From the NCBI GenBank assembly GCA_963626085.1, contig CAVFVJ010000030.1:1-19295 (forward strand): a DNA stretch of 19,295 nt, written 5' to 3'. A program made the translations under genes and the position numbers. The notes under the pieces were generated by a model that was not told where the DNA came from, did no database searches, and was given only the letters and a program-made list of their open reading frames with translations. This DNA is from Colivivens sp963626085. Lineage in GTDB: Bacteria > Bacteroidota > Bacteroidia > Bacteroidales > Bacteroidaceae. Numbering within the stretch: position 1 is the stretch's first letter; every line of letters begins with the position of its first letter. This document shows, in pieces, positions 1 to 7,590 of the stretch.

Positions 1-1
1 A

Positions 2-94
2 TAGTAGGTGACGTGTCCCACGTCACAAATAATAAAACGTGCAGTGGGACACTGCACAGACGATAAAATGTGACGTGAGCCACGTCACCTACTA
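2..94. repeat. Three-hairpin palindromic repeat array (copy 1)
   Basis: Three 19-nt hairpins sit at 8-26, 39-57 and 70-88, an exact 31-nt period with 12-nt A/T-rich spacers. Each has 8-bp perfect arms and a 3-nt loop: GTGACGTG-TCC-CACGTCAC, GTGCAGTG-GGA-CACTGCAC and GTGACGTG-AGC-CACGTCAC. The outer ends extend the palindrome with TAGTAG (2-7) and CTACTA (89-94), so the whole block is bounded by 14-bp inverted repeats. The middle hairpin differs in the stem but keeps pairing. Related elements lie at 1856-1886 and 7591-7692. No transposase is adjacent. It resembles REP/MITE-type intergenic DNA; its function is unknown. Confidence 0.85.
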
Positions 95-110
95 ATTAGG
101 CGGTCGAAGA

Positions 111-142
111 TTTGGGGGTAAGAAAATAAAAACCTACTTTTG
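111..142 (+). promoter_or_regulatory. Bacteroidetes-type promoter upstream of the Rpn remnant and MFS gene
   Basis: A -33 element TTTG (111-114) and a -7 element TACTTTTG (135-142) are separated by 20 nt, close to the Bacteroidetes primary-sigma consensus TTTG-N19-21-TAnnTTTG. Transcription would start near 149 and read the short ORF at 184 and then the MFS gene. The part containing the -33 box recurs at 1894-1926, but the -7 box is missing there. Confidence 0.7.
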
Positions 143-183
143 CAGCACAGTTCAGTCAACTTTCAAAAACGGAGGAATAAAAG

Positions 184-492
184 ATGATTATCAATGTAGC
201 CAACCCAATTTACGACTCGGTGTTCAAGTTCCTCATGGAGGACGAGTACTTCTCTGCCATCGAGCACCGGGACACCGAACTGATGGTCAAGACGCAAAAG
301 TTAGAGGAAATGAGTGAGAAGCTGACAGAGAAGGACAACCAGCTAAAATCCATGGCACAGGTCATGCTGGCTAACGGCATGTCTGTAGAAGTCATTGCAC
401 AGGCAATGGGCAAGTCTGCCAAAGAGATACTGGAACTGTTTGGGGGTATCATCAACTCGCATGAAGAAAAATGTTGGTTATATGAAGATTAA
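184..492 (+). CDS. Short internally deleted Rpn-family (PDDEXK_2) nuclease remnant
   Basis: This 102-residue ORF joins the two ends of a much longer family. Residues 1-20 (MIINVANPIYDSVFKFLMED) are the typical N-terminus of Bacteroidetes Rpn recombination-promoting nuclease/putative transposase proteins, normally about 300 residues long. From about residue 23 the sequence is the family's charged coiled-coil tail, followed by an ANGMSVEVIAQAMGKS helix-turn-helix-like stretch (about 63-78). The whole PD-(D/E)xK catalytic core between them is absent, so nuclease activity is not expected. The last 14 residues look like read-through. It keeps a good promoter and GGAGG (171-175) 8 nt before ATG, a strong Shine-Dalgarno for this phylum, so it may still be translated. 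It ends 10 nt before the chosen MFS start. The family assignment is from memory of the motifs; the deletion is inference. Confidence 0.7.
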   Translation: MIINVANPIYDSVFKFLMEDEYFSAIEHRDTELMVKTQKLEEMSEKLTEKDNQLKSMAQVMLANGMSVEVIAQAMGKSAKEILELFGGIINSHEEKCWLYED

Positions 493-502
493 GGACAGTA
501 AA

Positions 503-1714
503 ATGGAAAAGGAACTTGTACCAAACGGAGGAATACCCCGCAGCATACTTTTTGTGATGGCTGTGACGGGCGGACTGACAGTTGCCAATCTGTATTACAA
601 CCAGCCACTGCTCGAAACCATGCGCCAAAGTCTCGGTGCGACGGAGTTGCAGGCCAACCTCATCACGTTTATCACCCAGTTGGGCTATGCGCTCGGTCTC
701 GTCTTTGTGGTGCCGCTGGCCGACAAGGTGTCGCGCCGAAAGATTGTGTCGTTAAACATGAGCATAGCCGTGGCTTGCTGCATTGCCATCGCCTTAGCCC
801 ATAGCATTTGGATTGTATGGGGCGCATCCATCATATTGGGTTGCAACAGTGTGGTGCCGCAGATGTTCATTCCCGTGGCAAACCATTTCTCAAAACCTGA
901 GAACAAGTCGCGCAACATGGGCATTGTGCTTACCGGATTGTTGAGTGGCGTACTGGGAGCGCGTGTACTGAGTGGCTACGTGGGCGAATGGGTCGGATGG
1001 CGTGCCATGTTTGGCATTGCCGCCGTGATAATGGCAATAAGTCTTGTCGTCATACTGCGTACCCTGCCTGTGATGGCATCGAGTTTCACTGGTTCTTACG
1101 GGAAACTGATGAAGTCCGTAGTACGCATCTATCTTGGCTATCCGCCTATCCGCATCTATGCCTTGCGCGGCGGACTGAGTTTCGGTAGTATGATGGCAAT
1201 CTGGTCGTGCATGGCATTCCACTTGTCCGGCTCTCCATTCCATGCCGGAAGCGATGCAGTAGGACTGCTTGGTCTCTGTGGACTTGCCGGAGCAACGGCG
1301 GCCAGCGGAATAGGAAAATTCATTCCGCGCTTCGGCATAGAATGCTTCTGCTACGCCGGAACCATCCTACAATTCATTGCATGGGGCTTTGCCATATTCC
1401 TATCGGACACTTATGTCGGTCTCATCATTGCCATCATACTTGTTGACGTTGGTGCACAATGCCATCAGTTGAGCAACCAAAGCGGTTGCCTCTCCATGGT
1501 GCCCGAAGCCACTAACCGCTGCAACACGGTGTTTATGAGTCACCTCTTTGCCGGAGGCAGCCTCGGAACGCTGAGTGCCGGTGTGGCTTGGGACAATATG
1601 GGATGGACTGGCGTATGCCTGGTGGGCATAGCGTTTGCGTTATTAAGTTTGGTAGTTTCGTTACTTTTTACTCATAGAGATTACGTAATACCGGCTCTTC
1701 CGAGGAAGCCGTAG
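503..1714 (+). CDS. MFS transporter, probable drug/metabolite efflux
   Basis: A 403-residue inner-membrane major facilitator superfamily protein with about 12 hydrophobic segments. The N-terminal NLYYNQPLL signature (about 29-36) and the cytosolic loop PLADKVSRRK (71-80, motif A-like) place it with COG2814/AraJ-like proton-coupled exporters; the substrate cannot be read from sequence. I start at ATG 503. An in-frame ATG at 482 would add seven residues and overlap the stop of the upstream remnant. There is no separate promoter in the 10-nt gap, so the promoter at 111-142 probably drives this gene too. An imperfect GC-rich hairpin (about 1691-1711) overlaps the stop but lacks a T tract, so it is not called a terminator. 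The family is secure; the start and substrate are less so. Confidence 0.9.
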   Translation: MEKELVPNGGIPRSILFVMAVTGGLTVANLYYNQPLLETMRQSLGATELQANLITFITQLGYALGLVFVVPLADKVSRRKIVSLNMSIAVACCIAIALAHSIWIVWGASIILGCNSVVPQMFIPVANHFSKPENKSRNMGIVLTGLLSGVLGARVLSGYVGEWVGWRAMFGIAAVIMAISLVVILRTLPVMASSFTGSYGKLMKSVVRIYLGYPPIRIYALRGGLSFGSMMAIWSCMAFHLSGSPFHAGSDAVGLLGLCGLAGATAASGIGKFIPRFGIECFCYAGTILQFIAWGFAIFLSDTYVGLIIAIILVDVGAQCHQLSNQSGCLSMVPEATNRCNTVFMSHLFAGGSLGTLSAGVAWDNMGWTGVCLVGIAFALLSLVVSLLFTHRDYVIPALPRKP

Positions 1715-1855
1715 ATTAAACAAGACCGAAAGCATGTCCGCCCATAGACCTAATACTCGAAAGCAGTTATCTTCTGGGATTCAGAAAGATAACTTTCTAT
1801 CCTATAATTGTAAACTCTACATGACTTTTATGACGTTTCATGAAATATGTGGCTT

Positions 1856-1886
1856 TAGTAGGTGACGTGTCCCACGTCACCTACTA
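1856..1886. repeat. Single hairpin element (copy 2)
   Basis: A perfect 31-nt palindrome with 14-bp arms TAGTAGGTGACGTG / CACGTCACCTACTA around a TCC loop. It equals the outer ends of the block at 2-94 brought together, as if the two internal hairpins were missing. It lies 142 nt after the MFS stop. The 141-nt stretch before it (1715-1855) shows nothing recognisable. Confidence 0.85.
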
Positions 1887-1893
1887 ATTAGAA

Positions 1894-1926
1894 ATTAGGC
1901 GGTCGAAGATTTGGGGATAAGAAAAG
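1894..1926 (+). repeat. Direct repeat of the Rpn leader (pair of 95-127)
   Basis: About 32 nt match 95-127 with one mismatch in the G run: ATTAGGCGGTCGAAGATTTG, then a G-rich end and TAAGAAAA. In both places it follows a hairpin element. It carries the TTTG -33 box but not the -7 box. This shows that the two hairpin-plus-Rpn loci are copies of one ancestral unit. An 8-nt ATTAGAAA lies between hairpin and repeat only in this copy. Confidence 0.8.
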
Positions 1927-2227
1927 AAGACACCGAACTGATGGTCAAGACACAAAAGATAGAGCATCTGACAGACTCCTTGAAGGATGAACTGATAGGC
2001 GTGTGGGAAAAGTCCGTAAGAAGTTCCCATCATTTCCTGTCGGAAGAAGACTTGGAGTATTACCGTACTCGCATAAGAGACATATATTTCGATGCTGTCG
2101 ATTTGTATGTCATCAGAAATCCCAATATGGTTGCATTTATGGGACTGAGCGAGGATATGGTAGGATAGCGAGGGACGAGGTGGATGCAGATGGTAAGCCT
2201 TATCCGATTGTTCACTTGGAGAGATAG
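1926..2227 (+). pseudogene. Chimeric remnant: Rpn tail fused to a broken GNAT acetyltransferase
   Basis: The reading frame to 2168 begins with EDTELMVKTQKIEHL, matching the tail of the remnant at 184-492 (DTELMVKTQKLEEM). From about 1985 it changes into a different family: VWEKSVRSSHHFLSEEDLEYY, then DLYVIRNPNMVAFMGLSEDMV, the N-terminal half of a GNAT N-acetyltransferase. It stops at 2166-2168. In another frame the next codons read IARDEVDADGKPYPIVHLER, like the C-terminal end of the same family (DGKPYP), so the acetyl-CoA-binding middle has been deleted around 2155-2165 with loss of frame. No start codon or -7 box serves it. It meets the nuclease-helicase gene tail-to-tail with only 6 nt between. 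Confidence 0.7.
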
Positions 2228-2233
2228 AGATGA

Positions 2234-5188
2234 TTAGTCAGTTGGTTCTGTTTTCTCCGTAGCGTAGTCAATGAGACTTCTGTAGACAGGGTTGTGCGAC
2301 AACAGTTGCCTATTGCCGAACACGAACAGTTGCTTGCGTGCCCTGGTCACAGCCACATTCAGTTTACGGTCAACCAGTCCTCCACCCTGCCTGACCACGT
2401 TCGACAAGATGTCCAGTTCGGTTTCCGACGTGATGGTCGTCCCATAGAGAACCACATCACGCTGGCTTCCCTGGTAACGCTCCACTGTATCGATAAGTAC
2501 CTCACCAGCCTCTGAAATGCCAGCCGCATACATCGCCTGCCTCACCGTCATAATCTGTCTGCGGAACGGCACAATGATACCCAACTGACGGGAGAGGTCA
2601 AAGGACAAATTGTTCTCCGCAGCCAAGTGTTTGAGTTGGCCAACGGTCTCCGCAATCAAATCAGCCTCCCCTGCATTGGTCTTCGGACTGCGCTTACCTA
2701 CAGACGGCAGAGGTACGTCGACAAAACCGAAACGGGTAGTTGCCACGAACCGCTCGTCCTCCGTATACACTCCGAACGGCAGTTGTTCCTGTTGGTGAGA
2801 CAGTCCCACAGGTCGCAGTAGCCCGTCATAGAAAGTATTGCTTGCGAAGTCTGCAATATCTGGATGCATGCGTCCTTGGGAATCAAGCAGGGCATACAGC
2901 AAGTCTGAGCCTGGGTGACCGTTCACATGGTTGTACAGCCGTTCGAAGAGTGAGTTACGACAGTTGGTTAGTCCAATGCTCCTCAGCCGCTCGGACTCCA
3001 CAACCGAACAGTCCTCATCCTGCACCACCACTGCTGGCAGTTGCTTATGGTCGCCTATCATGATGAACTTGCCGATGGAAGGCACTCCGCCCTGTCCGTC
3101 ACATAGCAATCCCAACAATTGTGGTTCGAGGATTTGTGAAGCCTCGTCAAATATAGCTACATCGAAATGTTTGATTTTCAAGATTGCGGAAGAAGACACC
3201 AAGGAGCTGACCGTACCCACCACGATTGGGGTGTCGGCAATCAGTCGTCTCACCGACTCTCTCCTCACATCATCCCCCACCATATTCTCAATCAGATGTG
3301 GACGGAAAGACGCTCCACACGAGAGTCCCCTGCCCACACGCAGGTAATTGCAGTCGCCCAACGTCTCACAAATCTCATCCACTGCCCTGTTGGTGTACGC
3401 CAACAAGAGCAACGACTGTCCCTCCGAACGAAACTCCTCTACCATAGACTTCAGTGCGACCGATGTCTTACCCGTACCCGGAGGACCAAGCAAAAGGAAA
3501 TAATCCTCCGCCTGCTTTGCCCTAAGCACTATATCATCTATCTGCGGATTGATGTATTTGCCCTTGAGCTGTACAGAGGGATTGACCGCAGCGTCCCGAC
3601 GGCATAGGAGCAAGTCGCGCCGGCTCTGCGGTGCAATAAGGAACGAATAGAGACCACGGTAGAGCGTACGTATCGACGAGTCCATGTATTCGTGCTCAAT
3701 GGCATACCGGCTGTCAGTAGGCAAGAGTCGAGGGTTCGACTGCGGATGTCTCAAGAGTAGCGTGACCGACTTGTCATCAAACGACTCCACCCCACAACGT
3801 ATCACTTGACGGGTCACAGCCGAGTCGGAGTCGGTGTTTCTCTGGTAGAGAATGACGGAGTCGCCCACACGGAAGTTGGGTGTAGCATACTCCTGTCCAA
3901 CGGGTTTCAACAGTCTGACCGACGTGATTACACCGTCGTCCGACTTATCAGTAAGCGTTGAGAGTCTTCCGTCCTCATCACAATCCAGCGACAGGTCCAC
4001 CATGATGTCCCCGTCCTGCAGTTTGGTTTCAAGGTCTGTGTTCCACAGGTTAGACATCCCATGTGCCACTCCTGCACCTCCGTCGCCCACCCTCGCTATA
4101 TATTGTTCACGGGCTACGAAGGAAAAGAAAGTGTAGAAGTAGTCGAGAGATAGGGAATCCGCCTCGTGCAGAGGTTGCAAGAGTTGTTCGAGAGCAGGTC
4201 GCTCATAGTCCGTCCACAAGCGTCCCGTAACCCCATTCGTATTCAAGTCGTCCGCCCTCAGTCCTTCAAGACAGTCGCGCAAATGCCCGTCCCTTATCTC
4301 CCGTTCAAGCAGCACTATCCCGTTCCTTATGTCCATCATACGGTAGACAGACTCGCGGGCTGCACTTTGTTCGAGTAACACTGGGTACTTGGAATAGAAC
4401 ACGTAACCGCACACCTTCTCGCGTGGCACACCCAGATTATAATAAAGTATTTCCTTGTACAGAATCATCTGCATAAGATGTTCCGTCTTGGCAGTCTGAC
4501 GGAGTTTGTCCCACTGCCCCGACTTCATCTCTATCAGATTCTTGTAGTCCGTCTGCAGGAAATCGAAACGTCCCTGAATGCCCAAAGTCTCACAGAAGAA
4601 CGACGGTTCGAGCATCACGTTGCCCTCAGCCCCCACGAAATTAGGGTCGGAAGCAAGCCTGCGTACCGTTGTCTTTATATTAATGAACTGTCGTTCGCAC
4701 TCGTTGAAGAAACCAGCGTCAATACCGTCACAGGCTGTGATGTCAATCAGACTCGACTTGAAAGCCTTCCGCACAGACTCCACATACGACACCTCAGGAT
4801 TATTCACACAGTCGTCGAGAAACTGTCCAGTGATGTTTCCCAGCACGATGTAACGGGTTGTCTCCGTCGGTTCGAACTTACGCAACAGATAATTGAGCGG
4901 AGACTCTCCGTAATCCTTCAGACAGCCACAGATGGAAGTCACGTCGACCATATAGTCGGGCTCCAGGATTATCATCTCGGGACGGACAGTCCCTGCCTCC
5001 TCGTCCACCACAGCCGACACAGCGTTGAACTGCATCCCTTTGCTTATCCGTGCGGCTGCGTTGCGTGTCTGTCCGTTGACAGAGAAGTCTATCTTCCAAA
5101 GAGACGGCTTGGACCTGTGCGGAGCTACCGCATAGATCCAGCCGTCGTCTTTTCTCTCAGCCACGAAACGTATTGACGTTCGGGCCAT
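2234..5188 (-). CDS. Dna2-like PD-(D/E)xK nuclease fused to SF1 DNA helicase
   Basis: A 984-residue protein. The N-terminal half holds a RecB/Dna2-type nuclease: GRFDFL (206-211), LIEMKSG (about 218-224) and QMILYKEILYY (240-250) supply the D, ExK and Q/Y motifs. The C-terminal half is a superfamily 1B helicase: Walker A GPPGTGKT (568-575), Walker B DEAS (681-684), motif III GDHKQLPAV (712-720), motif IV near 771, motif V ERYQGSQRDVV (903-913) and motif VI NVAVTRARKQ (944-953). This order matches Dna2, which resects and trims DNA ends during repair. No C-x2-C group follows the nuclease motifs, so the Dna2/AddB iron-sulphur cluster appears absent. ATG at 5188 lies 1 nt after the nitroreductase stop; a longer frame begins only at TTG 5209. 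It is probably translationally coupled. The cellular role is inferred. Confidence 0.88.
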   Translation of the reverse strand: MARTSIRFVAERKDDGWIYAVAPHRSKPSLWKIDFSVNGQTRNAAARISKGMQFNAVSAVVDEEAGTVRPEMIILEPDYMVDVTSICGCLKDYGESPLNYLLRKFEPTETTRYIVLGNITGQFLDDCVNNPEVSYVESVRKAFKSSLIDITACDGIDAGFFNECERQFINIKTTVRRLASDPNFVGAEGNVMLEPSFFCETLGIQGRFDFLQTDYKNLIEMKSGQWDKLRQTAKTEHLMQMILYKEILYYNLGVPREKVCGYVFYSKYPVLLEQSAARESVYRMMDIRNGIVLLEREIRDGHLRDCLEGLRADDLNTNGVTGRLWTDYERPALEQLLQPLHEADSLSLDYFYTFFSFVAREQYIARVGDGGAGVAHGMSNLWNTDLETKLQDGDIMVDLSLDCDEDGRLSTLTDKSDDGVITSVRLLKPVGQEYATPNFRVGDSVILYQRNTDSDSAVTRQVIRCGVESFDDKSVTLLLRHPQSNPRLLPTDSRYAIEHEYMDSSIRTLYRGLYSFLIAPQSRRDLLLCRRDAAVNPSVQLKGKYINPQIDDIVLRAKQAEDYFLLLGPPGTGKTSVALKSMVEEFRSEGQSLLLLAYTNRAVDEICETLGDCNYLRVGRGLSCGASFRPHLIENMVGDDVRRESVRRLIADTPIVVGTVSSLVSSSAILKIKHFDVAIFDEASQILEPQLLGLLCDGQGGVPSIGKFIMIGDHKQLPAVVVQDEDCSVVESERLRSIGLTNCRNSLFERLYNHVNGHPGSDLLYALLDSQGRMHPDIADFASNTFYDGLLRPVGLSHQQEQLPFGVYTEDERFVATTRFGFVDVPLPSVGKRSPKTNAGEADLIAETVGQLKHLAAENNLSFDLSRQLGIIVPFRRQIMTVRQAMYAAGISEAGEVLIDTVERYQGSQRDVVLYGTTITSETELDILSNVVRQGGGLVDRKLNVAVTRARKQLFVFGNRQLLSHNPVYRSLIDYATEKTEPTD

Positions 5189-5189
5189 A

Positions 5190-5810
5190 TCACTTGTTTC
5201 CTTTGACAAAGCGTATCTTGGAAGTGTCCCTTGGTTTTGCTTCCGGACTCTCGTCTGGATAACCTACAGCGATGATGTAACAGAGTTCATAACCCTTAGG
5301 GAAACCCAGTTTCTGAATGTAAGGCTTGGCAGCCGCAGATGTCTTGAGGAAGCTCACTGGTCCTCCCAGACAACACGTCCCCAGTCCCAGTGACTGAGCC
5401 GCCAGTATCATGTTCTCGCCCAGCAGTCCGCTGTCCACCGACGCACGTCCGTCGGGAGTGGCGATACAGATGATTGCAGGCGCATTCCTGTACATGTTCT
5501 TGAAGTTCTTGTCGCGCTTCACCATCTCAGGATTTGCCTTGACGAACAGAGCTGTCGTTTCCTTAATGAATTTCGGGTCTTCTACAACCGTCACAGCCCA
5601 CTGTTGGGCGTTCATCCCGTTGGGGGCGTTGACACCACACTTGGCAATGGTCTCCAGTTTGGAGTGCTCCACCGCCTTATCCTTGTATTTTCTCACCGAC
5701 CGTCTGGCCATGATGGTCTTTATGACCTCGTTCGTGTGCTGTGCTGTCTGGGCGAAAGTTGCCGCTGGAGCCATCAGCATTGCGCACAATACTATAGATT
5801 TGATGTTCAT
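5190..5810 (-). CDS. Secreted nitroreductase-family oxidoreductase
   Basis: A 206-residue FMN-dependent nitroreductase-family protein. After a Sec signal peptide (residues 1-20, cleavage likely ATFA/QT) come ARRSVRKYKD (35-44), which contacts FMN phosphate in the family, APNGMNAQQW (62-71), and GLGTCCLGGP (142-151), the second flavin-contact region with two adjacent cysteines. The signal peptide predicts a periplasmic location, unlike the cytosolic E. coli enzymes. The substrate is unknown. It begins 32 nt after the guaA stop and ends 1 nt before the nuclease-helicase ATG, so it is the middle gene of a probable three-gene unit. The bases before the ATG are A-rich with no Shine-Dalgarno, as is common in this phylum. 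Confidence 0.88.
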   Translation of the reverse strand: MNIKSIVLCAMLMAPAATFAQTAQHTNEVIKTIMARRSVRKYKDKAVEHSKLETIAKCGVNAPNGMNAQQWAVTVVEDPKFIKETTALFVKANPEMVKRDKNFKNMYRNAPAIICIATPDGRASVDSGLLGENMILAAQSLGLGTCCLGGPVSFLKTSAAAKPYIQKLGFPKGYELCYIIAVGYPDESPEAKPRDTSKIRFVKGNK

Positions 5811-5842
5811 AGCAGTATTTTTTGTTTGGATAGTTTAGTCCG

Positions 5843-7450
5843 TTATTCCCACTCTATCGTTGCTGGTGGCTTTGAGGAGATGTCGTAGCATACACGGTTA
5901 ACTCCCTTCACCTTATTTATAATATCGTTGCTCACCTTAGCCATGAAGTCATAAGGCAGTTTCGCCCAGTCGGCAGTCATCGCGTCAGTGGAAGTTACAG
6001 CCCTAAGCGCAACCGGGTGCTCGTATGTACGCTCATCGCCCATAACGCCCACCGACCTTACCGTCGAGAGAAGTATCGCACCCGCCTGCCAAATCTGATC
6101 GTACAGGCTCACCTCAATCTCTCCGTCCTTCATGTCAGCCGGCACTCCTGCGGCAAGCACTCTACGAGCCTCCTCACCAGAGAGTTTCACCTTATATTCA
6201 CGCAAGCCACGCACATAGATGTCGTCCGCATCCTGAAGGATACGCACTTTCTCCGGGGTGATATCCCCGAGGATACGCACAGCCAGTCCCGGTCCTGGGA
6301 ACGGATGACGGGTAATCAGGTGTTCAGGCATACCGAGACTGCGCCCCACCCTGCGCACTTCGTCCTTGAAGAGCCACTTCAGTGGTTCGCACAGCGAGAG
6401 GTTCATCTCCTTAGGCAGACCGCCCACATTATGGTGACTCTTGATGGTCTTGCCCGTTATATTGAGGCTCTCGATGCGGTCGGGATAGATGGTGCCCTGC
6501 GCGAGCCACTTGGCATCTTTTATTTTCTTTGCCTCAGCATTGAACACCTCCACAAAGTCACGTCCGATAATCTTGCGCTTCTGTTCCGGGTCGGTCACAC
6601 CTGCCAAATCAGCGAAGAACTTGGCACTTGCGTCCACACCGATAACGTTAAGTCCGAGACACTCGTAGTCGTGCATCACGTCATGGAACTCGTTTTTCCT
6701 CAACATTCCGTGGTCCACGAAAATACAAGTCAGTTGGTTTCCTATCGCCTTGTTCAGCAATACAGCAGCCACCGATGAGTCCACACCGCCCGACAGACCG
6801 AGAATCACCCTGTCGGAACCAATCTGTTCCTTCAACTCGCGCACGGTAGACTCCACGAACGACGCACTACTCCAGTCTTGCTTTCCACCACAGATGTCGA
6901 CCACGAAGTTCTTCAGCAGTTGAGTGCCTTGAAGCGAGTGGAACACCTCTGGATGGAACTGTACGCCCCACACCTTCTTGTCCTCCATCTGATAAGCAGC
7001 ATACTCTACAGTGTCAGTAGACGCAATCTTACGGAAACCTGCTGGAATCTTCGTTATAGTGTCCCCATGGCTCATCCACACCTGACTGCCCTCCACGATG
7101 GAACTGAACAGAGGGTTGTCCGCCTCCATCCACTGCAGGTTGGCGCGTCCGTACTCACGCAGTCCGGCTGGCTCCACCGTTCCTCCGAACGTCTGTGCCA
7201 TCAGTTGTGCTCCGTAACATATTCCAAGCACTGGATACTTGTCAATTATAGGTTTGAGGTCGGGATGAAACGCCTTTTCGTCGTACACACTGAAGGGGGA
7301 GCCACTCAAGATCACACCTATCACGGACTCGTCCTCGAATGGGAACTTGTTATAAGGGAGAATCTCACAGAACGTGTCGAGCTCGCGCACCCTTCGTCCG
7401 ATGAGTTGCGTGGTCTGTGAGCCAAAGTCGAGAATAATGATTTTCTGCAT
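5843..7450 (-). CDS. guaA: GMP synthase (glutamine-hydrolysing)
   Basis: A 535-residue cytosolic enzyme that converts XMP, ATP and glutamine to GMP in the last step of guanine nucleotide synthesis. The class I glutamine amidotransferase domain is N-terminal: nucleophile C78 in GICYGAQLM, and H166/E168 in GVQFHPEVF. The ATP pyrophosphatase P-loop LSGGVDSS is at 219-226, followed by the GMP synthase C-terminal dimerisation domain (VRSVGVMGDERTYEHPVALR) and the usual end PPATIEWE. The length is normal. I start at ATG 7450 (MQKIIILDFGSQ); the frame extends only to a TTG at 7477, which lies at the -7 box. It is the first gene of a run with the nitroreductase and nuclease-helicase. Its amidotransferase motif reads SGSPFSVYD rather than the common GGPNSVY. 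Confidence 0.97.
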   Translation of the reverse strand: MQKIIILDFGSQTTQLIGRRVRELDTFCEILPYNKFPFEDESVIGVILSGSPFSVYDEKAFHPDLKPIIDKYPVLGICYGAQLMAQTFGGTVEPAGLREYGRANLQWMEADNPLFSSIVEGSQVWMSHGDTITKIPAGFRKIASTDTVEYAAYQMEDKKVWGVQFHPEVFHSLQGTQLLKNFVVDICGGKQDWSSASFVESTVRELKEQIGSDRVILGLSGGVDSSVAAVLLNKAIGNQLTCIFVDHGMLRKNEFHDVMHDYECLGLNVIGVDASAKFFADLAGVTDPEQKRKIIGRDFVEVFNAEAKKIKDAKWLAQGTIYPDRIESLNITGKTIKSHHNVGGLPKEMNLSLCEPLKWLFKDEVRRVGRSLGMPEHLITRHPFPGPGLAVRILGDITPEKVRILQDADDIYVRGLREYKVKLSGEEARRVLAAGVPADMKDGEIEVSLYDQIWQAGAILLSTVRSVGVMGDERTYEHPVALRAVTSTDAMTADWAKLPYDFMAKVSNDIINKVKGVNRVCYDISSKPPATIEWE

Positions 7451-7474
7451 TTCTACTAAATATGAATTTTGCTG

Positions 7475-7482
7475 CAAATTTA
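7475..7482 (-). promoter_or_regulatory. Bacteroidetes -7 element for guaA
   Basis: On the minus strand the sequence reads TAAATTTG, a match to TAnnTTTG, 24 nt before the guaA ATG. I see no clear TTTG -33 box at the right distance, so this is a partial match. Confidence 0.5.
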
Positions 7483-7536
7483 CGTAAAATCCACGGATTG
7501 CAGTCTTTGACTGGGGAAGAAAAACTCGAAGGTTAC

Positions 7537-7567
7537 GGAAAAATTACGGCACGATGTTGAATCGTGC
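7537..7567 (-). terminator. Possible intrinsic terminator downstream of the GH28 gene
   Basis: A perfect 7-bp stem GCACGAT / ATCGTGC (7549-7567) with a 5-nt loop is followed, on the minus strand, by CGTAATTTTTCC. The short T run starts four bases after the stem, so it is imperfect. It lies between the GH28 stop and the guaA promoter, where a terminator would be expected. Confidence 0.4.
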
Positions 7568-7590
7568 GGTTAAAAGCAACAATTCTGCAT

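Noticed and set aside
2..94. CRISPR array
   Set aside because: The repeats are 19-nt hairpins of two alternating types with 12-nt spacers, only three units, and no cas genes; CRISPR spacers would be about 30 nt.
395..502. Longer MFS N-terminus beginning at 395 or 482
   Set aside because: The start at 395 adds 36 residues of out-of-frame Rpn tail with no membrane protein character. ATG 482 is possible but has no better ribosome site.
522..534. AAACGGAGGAATA, identical to the ribosome site before ATG 184, inside the MFS gene
   Set aside because: It encodes the conserved PNGGIP segment, and a start after it would remove part of the first membrane helix; the match is taken as chance.
1691..1711. 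Terminator hairpin at the MFS stop
   Set aside because: The stem has a bulge and is followed by mixed sequence with no T run.
2..1886. Invertible segment with the MFS gene between inverted repeats
   Set aside because: The hairpins at each end do form inverted repeats, but each is itself palindromic, no invertase is present, and the promoter lies in a normal position for the gene. It cannot be fully excluded.
5189..5209. TTG start for the nuclease-helicase
   Set aside because: It would overlap the nitroreductase gene by 20 nt; ATG 5188 directly after that stop is simpler. TTG 7477 (guaA), GTG 9071 (GH28) and TTG 18120 (Fic) were rejected similarly because they lie in or next to -7 elements.
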